Part shown: positions 33,756 to 41,586 of the stretch, piece by piece
Layout of the letters: every line of letters starts with the position of its first letter
How positions within the stretch are numbered: the stretch's first letter is position 1
DNA from: Granulicella aggregans
GTDB lineage: Bacteria > Acidobacteriota > Terriglobia > Terriglobales > Acidobacteriaceae
Direction: 5' to 3'
Assembly (NCBI RefSeq): GCF_014203275.1
Contig: NZ_JACHIP010000002.1
Location: 434,001-498,000 of the forward strand
DNA length: 64,000 bases
Made by a program: the position numbers and the translations under genes
Notes under the pieces: generated by a model
Seen by the model: the letters and a program-made list of their open reading frames with translations, nothing else
Databases searched by the model: none
What the model was told of the DNA's origin: nothing

Positions 33756-36452
33756 ATGGCAAAGCAGGGGCCGTACCCGCAAACCGACCGTGACCTGATT
33801 CGCCGCGTGGAGCGGTCCGCTGGCAGCCGCGCCGGATACAAGCAGCTCGTCCGCGAGCTTGGCCTTGGCGGAGGCCGTGAGCGCCGCCTGCTGCTTGAAC
33901 AACTCGCCCGCATCACCGCCCGCGGCGAACTCGTCAAGATCAACAACGAACAGTGGTCGATGCCCTCGGCCATCCCCGCAAAGACGGCGCGCGCGCCACG
34001 TCATCTCGCCGCCGCGCCAGTAGAGAACCGGGCCACCCGCGACCGCCTCCTTGCCGGCAAACTCGACCTGCACCGCGACGGCTACGGCTTCGTCCGGCCC
34101 AATGGAAGCACCAACCGCGATGACGATCTCTTCATCCCACCGAACGAGATCAACGGCGCGATGCAGGGCGACGAAGTCCTCGTCGACGAGGCTCCCCCAG
34201 GTCGCGATGGCCGCCGGTCGGGCCGCATCGCCCGCGTCCTCACCCGCCGCAATCCCACCGTCGTCGGCATCTTCCACTACGCCAAGTCCAGCAGCCGCCG
34301 CGCGGTCTGGGACAGCGCTCCACTCTTTCACGGCAACTACATCACGCCGCTCGACGAGAGGATGACCCAGCCCATCCTCATCCCGGACGGGCTTGAGATG
34401 CCCGCCACGCCGCAGCTCACGACACATCGTGTTCTAGGCGAAGAAGCCCAGACGCAGCAGGCGCACTGGTTCGATGAGACCAAGCTCGACCCGCTCGAAG
34501 GCATCGCCGTCGATGTCGAAGTCACCGACTTCCCTTCCGCCGGCCGCCCTGCCAAGGGCCGCGTCCTTGAGATTCTCGGCCCTCCCGATGCCTTCGGTGT
34601 GGACGTCGAAATCATCATCCGCAAGCACCATCTCCCGCACGTCTTCCCTGCCAACGTGCTCGCCGAAGCCACCGAATCCGCCGCCCTCCCCATCGCCGAG
34701 GAAGAGGGCAAGCGCCGCGACTTCCGTGGCCTCAACATCGTCACCATCGACGGCGAGACCGCCCGCGACTTCGACGACGCCGTCCTCGTCACGCCGATGC
34801 CCAACGGCAACTGGGAGCTACAGGTCCACATCGCCGACGTCAGCCACTACGTCCGGCCCGGCACCGCGCTCGATCTCGAAGCCCGCCTGCGCGGCAACTC
34901 CGTCTACTTCCCGGACCGCGCCATCCCCATGCTGCCCAACACGCTCTCGAGCGGCATGTGCAGCCTGCGCCCGGACGAAGACCGCCTCGTCCTCAGCTGC
35001 ATCATGGAGGTCGACGCGCGCGGCGAAGTCCTCGGCTACGAGATCTGCGAGGGCATCATCCGCAGCGCCCGCCGCATGACCTACACGCAGATTCAGAGCG
35101 TGCTCGACAACGACGCAGCCACCTGCGAACAGTTCGCCGACCTCGTCCCCGACTTCGAGCGCATGTACGAGTTGGCGCTGAAGCTCAACGCCAAGCGCAA
35201 GCGGCGCGGCTCCATCGACTTCGACCTGCCGGAGCCGGTCATCCTCTTCAACCCGGACGGTGACATGCACGCCATCGTGCGCTCGGAACGCGGCTGGTCG
35301 CACCGCCTCATCGAAGAGTTCATGCTCTCCGCCAACGAGTGCGTCGCCACCTGGATCGAGTCGCAGGTCGTGCCCAGCATCTATCGCATCCACGAGACAC
35401 CGGACCCCAAGCGCATCGTCGACTTCGAGGAGACCGCCAGCCAGTTCGGTTACTCGCTCGGCTTCTCCAGTCTGCCGGTCAAGCGCGTCCAGACCAGGGG
35501 CGACCGCCGCAACGTTCGCGGAACCGATCGCCAAGCCCAGACCCACGAGATCCCCGAATCCATCCCGGTCACGCCGCAGATGTACCAGAAGCTTACCGCC
35601 CGAATCGCTGGCAAGCCCGAAGAACGGATACTGGCTTACTTAATGCTCCGCTCCTTGAAACAAGCCCGCTACAGCGAGAAGAACGTCGGCCACTTCGCCC
35701 TCGCGAGCCCCAGCTACACGCACTTCACCTCGCCCATCCGCCGCTATCCCGACCTGATCGTCCATCGCCTCCTCCGCGCCCTGCTCGACTCCGGTGCGGA
35801 CCCCATCGGAGGCGCGATCCTCAGCGACGCTCCGCAGCCCTGGTCCTCCGAGACCCGCAAGCGCAGCATGGAGACGGCCAACAAGGAAGCCGCCGAGAAC
35901 GCCGCGCAAGCGCCCATCCCCGAGGCCGAGCTCGACGCGATCGCCAGCGAGTGCAGCCAGACCGAACGCCGCGCCGCCGACGCCGAGCGCGAACTGATCG
36001 AGTGGAAGAAGATCAAGTTCATGCAGGACCGCGTCGGCGAAGACTTCCAGGCCGTCGTCCTCTCCTGCACCAAGTACGGCTTCTTCGTCGAACTCGACGA
36101 CCTCTTCATTGAAGGCCTCGTCCCGCTCAGTTCACTCGTCGACGATCGCTACAGCTTCCGCGACACCGACCGCCAGATTGTCGGCGACCGCAACGGCCGC
36201 GTCTTCAAGATGGGAATGCGCGTCCATGTGCTACTCGACCGCATCGACCGCCAGCAGCGCCGCCTGCAGTTCGCCCTGGTCCCTTCAGAAGACGACCCCG
36301 CAGCGATCAAGCCACGAAAGAAGTCAAAGACCGCCGCAAGCCCCGAAGGCGACCGTCCGCACTCCAGCCCCAACCGGAGCGGCAAGAAAAAGGGCAAGAC
36401 AAAATCAAAGGTCCGCACCCGCGACAAGAAGGCCAAAGGCAAACGCAAGTAG
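33756..36452 (+). CDS. rnr: Ribonuclease R (RNase II/RNB family)
   Basis: This 898-residue 3'-5' exoribonuclease has an N-terminal winged-helix region, cold-shock-type OB domains (GYGFVRPNG; LEGIAVDVEVTDF), the RNB domain with the catalytic aspartates in ETARDFDDAV, TSPIRRYPDLIVHR, and a C-terminal S1 domain (FQAVVLSCTKYGFFVELDD, FIEGLVPLSSL). It ends in a very basic tail (KKKGKTKSKVRTRDKKAKGKRK read in parts), typical of RNase R. It degrades structured RNA. The ATG at 33756 lacks a clear Shine-Dalgarno. The coding sequence is richer in GC than its neighbours. Confidence 0.93.
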   Translation: MAKQGPYPQTDRDLIRRVERSAGSRAGYKQLVRELGLGGGRERRLLLEQLARITARGELVKINNEQWSMPSAIPAKTARAPRHLAAAPVENRATRDRLLAGKLDLHRDGYGFVRPNGSTNRDDDLFIPPNEINGAMQGDEVLVDEAPPGRDGRRSGRIARVLTRRNPTVVGIFHYAKSSSRRAVWDSAPLFHGNYITPLDERMTQPILIPDGLEMPATPQLTTHRVLGEEAQTQQAHWFDETKLDPLEGIAVDVEVTDFPSAGRPAKGRVLEILGPPDAFGVDVEIIIRKHHLPHVFPANVLAEATESAALPIAEEEGKRRDFRGLNIVTIDGETARDFDDAVLVTPMPNGNWELQVHIADVSHYVRPGTALDLEARLRGNSVYFPDRAIPMLPNTLSSGMCSLRPDEDRLVLSCIMEVDARGEVLGYEICEGIIRSARRMTYTQIQSVLDNDAATCEQFADLVPDFERMYELALKLNAKRKRRGSIDFDLPEPVILFNPDGDMHAIVRSERGWSHRLIEEFMLSANECVATWIESQVVPSIYRIHETPDPKRIVDFEETASQFGYSLGFSSLPVKRVQTRGDRRNVRGTDRQAQTHEIPESIPVTPQMYQKLTARIAGKPEERILAYLMLRSLKQARYSEKNVGHFALASPSYTHFTSPIRRYPDLIVHRLLRALLDSGADPIGGAILSDAPQPWSSETRKRSMETANKEAAENAAQAPIPEAELDAIASECSQTERRAADAERELIEWKKIKFMQDRVGEDFQAVVLSCTKYGFFVELDDLFIEGLVPLSSLVDDRYSFRDTDRQIVGDRNGRVFKMGMRVHVLLDRIDRQQRRLQFALVPSEDDPAAIKPRKKSKTAASPEGDRPHSSPNRSGKKKGKTKSKVRTRDKKAKGKRK

Positions 36453-36524
36453 CTCCTCACCTACGTCCGAATCCAGGGCGCCGAAAATCCCTCTACAATG
36501 GAAGTTCAGGAGATTCCGCACACA

Positions 36525-36797
36525 ATGGCACACATGGTTTTTTGCGTGAAGTACAAGGCTGAGATGGAGGGTCTGGACGAAACCCCGTTCGACTCCGACT
36601 TCGGCCAGAAGATTTACAAGAACGTCAGCAAGAAGGCGTGGGGCGAGTGGGTCGAGCGCCAGAAGATGCTCCTCAACGAGTACCGCCTCCAGCCCTGGAC
36701 CCGCGAGGCCCAGGACTTCCTCGTCGAGCAGATGAACGAGTTTTTCTTCGGCGAGGGCGGAGCACTGCCCAAGGAATTCGTAGCCCCCACCCACTAA
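36525..36797 (+). CDS. YggX-like probable Fe(2+)-trafficking protein
   Basis: This 90-residue protein, MAHMVFCVKYKAEMEGLDE then WGEWVERQKMLLNEYRL, matches YggX; the family's single conserved cysteine near the N-terminus is Cys7. YggX protects iron-sulfur enzymes from oxidants. I chose ATG 36525, after AGGAG; ATG 36534 or 36498 are possible. It follows rnr by about 70 nt and may be co-transcribed. Confidence 0.9.
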   Translation: MAHMVFCVKYKAEMEGLDETPFDSDFGQKIYKNVSKKAWGEWVERQKMLLNEYRLQPWTREAQDFLVEQMNEFFFGEGGALPKEFVAPTH

Positions 36798-36827
36798 TCG
36801 GCAGACCGCAAATCTGACAGAAAATCT

Positions 36828-36871
36828 GTGCCCCATTCATCGCTCCTTTGTTCCACGCGATGAGTGGGTCC
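36828..36871. repeat. REP-like palindrome, copy B (inverted relative to copy A)
   Basis: GTGCCCCATTCATCGC (36828-36843) pairs with GCGATGAGTGGGTCC (36857-36871). Read on the minus strand it closely resembles the repeat at 5634-5670 (CCCA-C/T-CCATCGC arm, GCGATG-A/G-ATGGGGCAC arm), including the flanking CAC. It follows the YggX gene. Confidence 0.5.
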
Positions 36872-37003
36872 GCCACGACCCTTTCCTGCGCTGCTCCCTC
36901 CGGCCAAAGCCCCGTATCGTGTACACTTAAACCTGCAACATACCCCGCCGTCTCAGGCCTGAATCACCCGATTCCTGAACCTGATCGACGGCTGCAACAA
37001 AGT

Positions 37004-37080
37004 CGGGACGTGGCTCAGCCTGGTAGAGCGCACCCTTGGGGTGGGTGAGGTCGCTAGTTCGAATCTAGTCGTCCCGACCA
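37004..37080 (+). tRNA. tRNA-Pro (GGG)
   Basis: Cloverleaf: acceptor CGGGACG/CGTCCCG, D-stem GCTC/GAGC, anticodon stem CACCC/GGGTG with loop TTGGGGT (anticodon GGG), T-arm GCTAG-TTCGAAT-CTAGT with one wobble-type pair, discriminator A and encoded CCA. Confidence 0.95.
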
Positions 37081-37342
37081 TTCTTCCAATTCAGCCCTTT
37101 GGAAGATCTGATTGAACGGGCGCCTTATGCGCGAATCCCACTCCGCCGTCTGCAGACAAGCTCGAAACATCATTCTGAGCAGTTTGGCTTGAACTATCGA
37201 ATCCTGGCTTGCCGCTGGAATCCCCATTACATCACCATAAGGCCACACTCTCGCGAGTGGCGACTTGATCGCAAAAGCGCTGAAGAGCGAACGAGTCCGC
37301 CGGAAATTCATTCCTATGTCAATATTTCTTTGCGCGAAAAGT

Positions 37343-37367
37343 GGAACGCTTCGATTCCTCGTACGTA
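37343..37367 (+). promoter_or_regulatory. Putative ECF sigma promoter of the TIGR03435/receptor/VWFA operon
   Basis: GGAAC (37343-37347), a 16-bp spacer ending CTCGTA, and CGTA (37364-37367), about 40 bp before the ATG at 37409. The motif resembles ECF promoters (GGAAC -35, CGT -10) and is very like the element before the ECF sigma gene (45720-45746). The 37081-37408 gap holds no gene that I can support. Confidence 0.5.
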
Positions 37368-37408
37368 TAAAGAGTGTCAGCTTTCTTCTTCCATCTTCAG
37401 GAGTTCCG

Positions 37409-38593
37409 ATGCGCCTTGGTCTGCCTCTTCGCATTTCTATGATTGCGCTATCGTTGAGCGCATTGAACCTCTCGCCCTCCTTCCTTCTCGCAGCGACAGG
37501 GCAGGCAGCACCGGCCACAGCCGCCCAAAATATCGACGACACGTGGCAGGGGACGCTGCATGCCGGCAAAGATCTGCGCACCGTGGTGAAGATCAGCAAA
37601 AGTACAGATGGCACGCTGCAGGCGCAGTGGTACAGCATCGATCAGACGCCCAGGCCGTTGCCGGTCAAGGCTACGACCTTCCGAGATGGGGAGCTTCGCA
37701 TGAATTTGGAAGACATCGACGGGGTGTACACCGGCAAGTTGTCTGTGGATGGAAACACCTTCGTGGGCGAGTGGAAGCAGGGAGGGCAGACTCTTCCATT
37801 GATCCTGGCACGCGCTACAAAGGAGACGATGTGGGCTATTCCTGAGCCGCCGAAGCCGGTTGCACCCATGGCTGCGGACGCTGACCCAAGCTGGGAGGTT
37901 GCTACGATCAAGCCGGCTGCTCCGGACGCGAAGGGTAAAGGGTTCGGTGGCGCGCCTCGTCAGTTCAAGACCTTCAACACAACGTTGAACGATGTCATCA
38001 TGTTTGCGTACGACGTGAACTCGAAACAGATTGTTGGCGGACCGGCATGGATGGAGACGGACAAGTTCGATATCACCACGGGCGAACCTGACCAGCCGGG
38101 CTCACCGAGTCAGAAGCAGTTGAAGTCGATGCTACGGAAATTGATGGCGGACCGCTTCGGCCTGAAGTTTCATCCAGGCAAGAAGGACATATCAGCCTAC
38201 GTTCTGACGGTCGCGAAGGGCGGCCCGAAGATGACCAAGAACGAAGCGGGCGATCATCAAGGAGCTTCGTTCTACTTCACAAAGCTCGGCAATCTCGTTT
38301 TCCGCGACGACACCCTCGATGACTTCTGTCATGGCATGCAGGGAGCAGTGTTCGACAGACCTGTGGTGAACCACACCGGCCTTGAAGGGCATTGGGATGG
38401 CGCATTGAAGTGGACGCCGGACGAGACCCAGTTCCAGGTGTTCGGGGTGAAGATTGTGCCGGACGAGTCGCCCGACGCGCCGCCGCCGATCTTCACTGCC
38501 ATTCAGGAGCAGATCGGCCTGAAGCTCGACGCGGAGAAGACTGCGGTCGATGTAATGATCCTCGATCATGCTGAGAAGCCGAGCGACAACTAA
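37409..38593 (+). CDS. TIGR03435-family protein with an N-terminal beta domain
   Basis: About 394 residues, starting at ATG 37409 with CAGGAG eight bases upstream. A signal peptide (1-29) is followed by a lipocalin-like beta domain (about 40-130: DDTWQGTLHAGKDLRTVVKI, GEWKQGGQTLPLILAR). The TIGR03435 domain covers about 155-394: WEVATIKPAAPDAKG, TLNDVIMFAYDV, GGPAWMETDKFDI, LRKLMADRFGLKFH, RPVVNHTGLEGHWD, and the ending FTAIQEQIGLKLDAEKTAVDVMILDHAEKPSDN read in parts. The family is abundant in soil Acidobacteria and has no known function. Its stop overlaps the next start by one base (TAATG). Confidence 0.9.
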   Translation: MRLGLPLRISMIALSLSALNLSPSFLLAATGQAAPATAAQNIDDTWQGTLHAGKDLRTVVKISKSTDGTLQAQWYSIDQTPRPLPVKATTFRDGELRMNLEDIDGVYTGKLSVDGNTFVGEWKQGGQTLPLILARATKETMWAIPEPPKPVAPMAADADPSWEVATIKPAAPDAKGKGFGGAPRQFKTFNTTLNDVIMFAYDVNSKQIVGGPAWMETDKFDITTGEPDQPGSPSQKQLKSMLRKLMADRFGLKFHPGKKDISAYVLTVAKGGPKMTKNEAGDHQGASFYFTKLGNLVFRDDTLDDFCHGMQGAVFDRPVVNHTGLEGHWDGALKWTPDETQFQVFGVKIVPDESPDAPPPIFTAIQEQIGLKLDAEKTAVDVMILDHAEKPSDN

Positions 38594-41586
38594 TGCGGGG
38601 TTGGATACTCAGCCGCAAATCCGTCCGTGCAGTCACAGCGGCCTTGATGTGGGCGGCGGCCATGGTGGCCTCCGCCGCGGAACATCATGGTCGCGTCACT
38701 CTGAACGGGTTGCCGCTGCCGGGCGCGACAGTAACCGCAACTCAGGGCGGGAAAAACCTGGCCGCTGTCACGGACCTGCAAGGGCTCTACCAGTTCCCGT
38801 CCATCGACACGGGGGAGTGGCATCTCATGGTCGAGATGCAGGGATTTCGAGCGGTCAACGCCACCGTCACCATCCCTGAAACCACAGCCGCACCTTCCAT
38901 CGAGATGCAGATGCTTCCGCTGGCGGATCTCCTCGCCTCCGCAAAGGCGGTGTTGCCGTCCGCACCCCTGCCCGCGCTGATTCTCCCCGCTGAGAAAAGT
39001 AAAGCGAAGATCATCGATGCGGATGTAGCAAACGCGCCGGCGCCAGCAGAGCCGGAAGGAGATGCGGACAAATCCGCCGACGGCATGCTGATCAACGGCA
39101 GCTCGAATAACGCAGCCACCAGCAAGTACTCGCTCGCACAAGCCTTCGGTTCACGTCGCGCAGGCAGCAAGAGTCTCTACAACGGAAGCCTCGGCTTCCA
39201 ACTTAGTGCTTCGCCGTTCGATGCGCGACCTTACTCCATTACGGGACTTGAATCACCGAAGGCTTCGTACACGCAGTTCACCGGCGTCGCGACGCTCGGC
39301 GGTCCCATCCGTATCCCACATCTCTTCTATAACGGGCCGAACTTCTTCGTGGCCTATCAATGGACGCGCAACCGCGACGCCAGCACCATCTCCGGCCTGG
39401 TGCCGACCCTCGATCAACGAAGCGGCATCGTTGGCGGCACTCCCTTCGACATCAGTCCGCAGGCTGCGGCATTGCTTGCACTCTATCCGCTGCCGAATCT
39501 TGCAAACAGCACCAGCTACAACTACCAGACGCAGGTGCTCAACGGCACGCATACGGACTCGCTGCAATCGCGCATAGATAAATCGATAGGTCGCCGGGAC
39601 CAGGTGTTCGGCAAACTCGCCGTGAGCAGCACACGGTCGGATACCGAAAGCCTCTTCCACTTCCGCGACACCATCGACACCTTCGGCATCAATTCGGACG
39701 CGAACTGGTCGCATCGCTTCCCGCACCAGCTCTTCGTCGAGACGACCTTCCGCTTCTCTCGCATGAGGACGACAGTCACGCCCTACTTCGCGAATCGCGC
39801 CAACATCAGTGGCAACGCGGGGATAGCCGGCAACCTGCAGGATGCGACCAACTGGGGGCCGCCGGACCTTAGCTTCTCGAGCGGCATCTCGACGCTTACC
39901 GACGGGGTAAGTGCGTTCGATCGCAACCGCACAGATGGCGTTGGCGTGAGTGCGACATGGACCCATCGCCACCATACCGTCACCTTCGGCGGGGACTTTC
40001 GGCGGCAGGAGTTCAATCAACTCCAGCAGGCAAATCCGCGCGGCAGCTTCACCTTTACCGGCGCAGCGACAGGCTCAGACTTTCAAGACTTCCTAACCGG
40101 CGTGCCGGACGCTAGCAAGCTAGCGTACGGAAATGCGGACAAGTACTTTCGGCAGTCTGCCAGCGATGTCTTCGTGACTGATGATTGGCGCATGAGGCCG
40201 GAGTTGACGGTAAACGTCGGTGTGCGCTGGGACTACGGCGCACCAGTCACGGAGTTGAAGGGGCGTCTCGTCAACCTGGACATCGCGCCAGACTTCAGCG
40301 CCGTCGCACCCGTGATCGGATACAGCCCAACGGGGACGCTCACCCAAACCCGATACCCGTCTTCGCTGGTGCGGCCTGACTTCCGCAAGTTTCAACCGCG
40401 CCTCGGCTTTGCGTGGCGACCGCTGCCCGCGAAACCGCTTGTGATCCGCGGAGGCTATGGCGTCTACGTCGATACGTCCGTATACCTCTCCGCGGCAGGC
40501 AACATGGCGCAACAGGCACCGCTCTCGAAGAGTCTAAGCGTGTCGAACAGTCCAACCTGCCTTCTCACATTGGCGAACGGCTTTCAGGATTGCAGCGGCA
40601 CCACATCGAACACGTTCGCGATCGATCCCAACTTCCGCGTGGGCTACGCGCAGACGTGGCGACTATCTGCGCAGCAGGATTTGCCGGGATCGATCGTGCT
40701 GACGGGAACGTACCTTGGCTCGAAAGGAAGCGATGGTCTTCAGGAGTTTCTGCCCAACACCTACGCTCCGGGTGCAACTGTCGTATGCGCGGAGTGTCCG
40801 CGAGGCTTTCTCTATCGCACATCAAACGGCAGTTCGATTCGTCATGCGGGTGAGCTGCAGGTAAGACGCCGCCTGCGCAGTGGCCTGACCGCGACGCTCG
40901 ACTACTTGTACGCCCACTCGATCGACAACGATGCCTACCTTGGAGGCGGTGCGACCACCACCTATACCTCTGCGCTCGATCCATACAACACGCCTTCTGA
41001 CACCATCGCGCAGAACTGGCAGGACCTTGGCGCGGAGCGCAGCCGATCTTCCTTCGATCAACGCCACCTGCTGAAGTTCAGCTTCCAGTACACCTCCGGA
41101 ACAGGCATCGGTGGCGGCACATTGATGACAGGATGGCGCGGACGCTTGCTGAAGCAGTGGACGCTTGCACCGCAACTGAGCGTAGGCAGCGGCCTGCCGC
41201 AGACGCCGATCTATCTCACCACTGTTCCTGGAACAGGCTTCACCGGAACGATCCGTCCAAATCGCACGGCTGCTGACCTGTACGTCGCGTCGAACGGCTA
41301 TCACCTGAACGCCGCATCATTCACCGCACCAACGGCGGGCCAGTGGGGCACAGCGGGCCGGTACTCCATTGAGGGGCCAAGCTCCGTCACGCTCGACAGT
41401 TCCCTCGCCCGCACCTTCAAGCTACGCGATCCACTCTCGTTCGATGTGCGCGTCGACGGCACCAACGTGTTGAACCACGTTGTATTTACTGGGTGGAACA
41501 ATATCACCAACAGCTCGACCTTCGGCCTGCCGGTTGCGCCAAAGTCCATGCGATCGTTTGAACTCAGCGGGAGGTTGCGCTTCTGA
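38593..41586 (+). CDS. Oar-like outer-membrane receptor lacking a recognisable plug
   Basis: This 997-residue protein has a signal peptide (1-29) and a carboxypeptidase-regulatory domain (about 30-115: HGRVTLNGLPLPGATVTATQ). A Pro/Ala-rich linker follows instead of an ordinary plug. The segment DGMLINGSSNNAATSKYSLA, SLYNGSLGF and FDARPYSITG leads into the barrel (GGPIRIPHLFYNGPNFFVAYQWTRNRD), which ends MRSFELSGRLRF. It is an outer-membrane protein of the TonB-receptor superfamily. The start overlaps the upstream stop by 1 nt and its own stop overlaps the next start by 1 nt, so translation is coupled with both neighbours. Confidence 0.85.
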   Translation: MRGWILSRKSVRAVTAALMWAAAMVASAAEHHGRVTLNGLPLPGATVTATQGGKNLAAVTDLQGLYQFPSIDTGEWHLMVEMQGFRAVNATVTIPETTAAPSIEMQMLPLADLLASAKAVLPSAPLPALILPAEKSKAKIIDADVANAPAPAEPEGDADKSADGMLINGSSNNAATSKYSLAQAFGSRRAGSKSLYNGSLGFQLSASPFDARPYSITGLESPKASYTQFTGVATLGGPIRIPHLFYNGPNFFVAYQWTRNRDASTISGLVPTLDQRSGIVGGTPFDISPQAAALLALYPLPNLANSTSYNYQTQVLNGTHTDSLQSRIDKSIGRRDQVFGKLAVSSTRSDTESLFHFRDTIDTFGINSDANWSHRFPHQLFVETTFRFSRMRTTVTPYFANRANISGNAGIAGNLQDATNWGPPDLSFSSGISTLTDGVSAFDRNRTDGVGVSATWTHRHHTVTFGGDFRRQEFNQLQQANPRGSFTFTGAATGSDFQDFLTGVPDASKLAYGNADKYFRQSASDVFVTDDWRMRPELTVNVGVRWDYGAPVTELKGRLVNLDIAPDFSAVAPVIGYSPTGTLTQTRYPSSLVRPDFRKFQPRLGFAWRPLPAKPLVIRGGYGVYVDTSVYLSAAGNMAQQAPLSKSLSVSNSPTCLLTLANGFQDCSGTTSNTFAIDPNFRVGYAQTWRLSAQQDLPGSIVLTGTYLGSKGSDGLQEFLPNTYAPGATVVCAECPRGFLYRTSNGSSIRHAGELQVRRRLRSGLTATLDYLYAHSIDNDAYLGGGATTTYTSALDPYNTPSDTIAQNWQDLGAERSRSSFDQRHLLKFSFQYTSGTGIGGGTLMTGWRGRLLKQWTLAPQLSVGSGLPQTPIYLTTVPGTGFTGTIRPNRTAADLYVASNGYHLNAASFTAPTAGQWGTAGRYSIEGPSSVTLDSSLARTFKLRDPLSFDVRVDGTNVLNHVVFTGWNNITNSSTFGLPVAPKSMRSFELSGRLRF

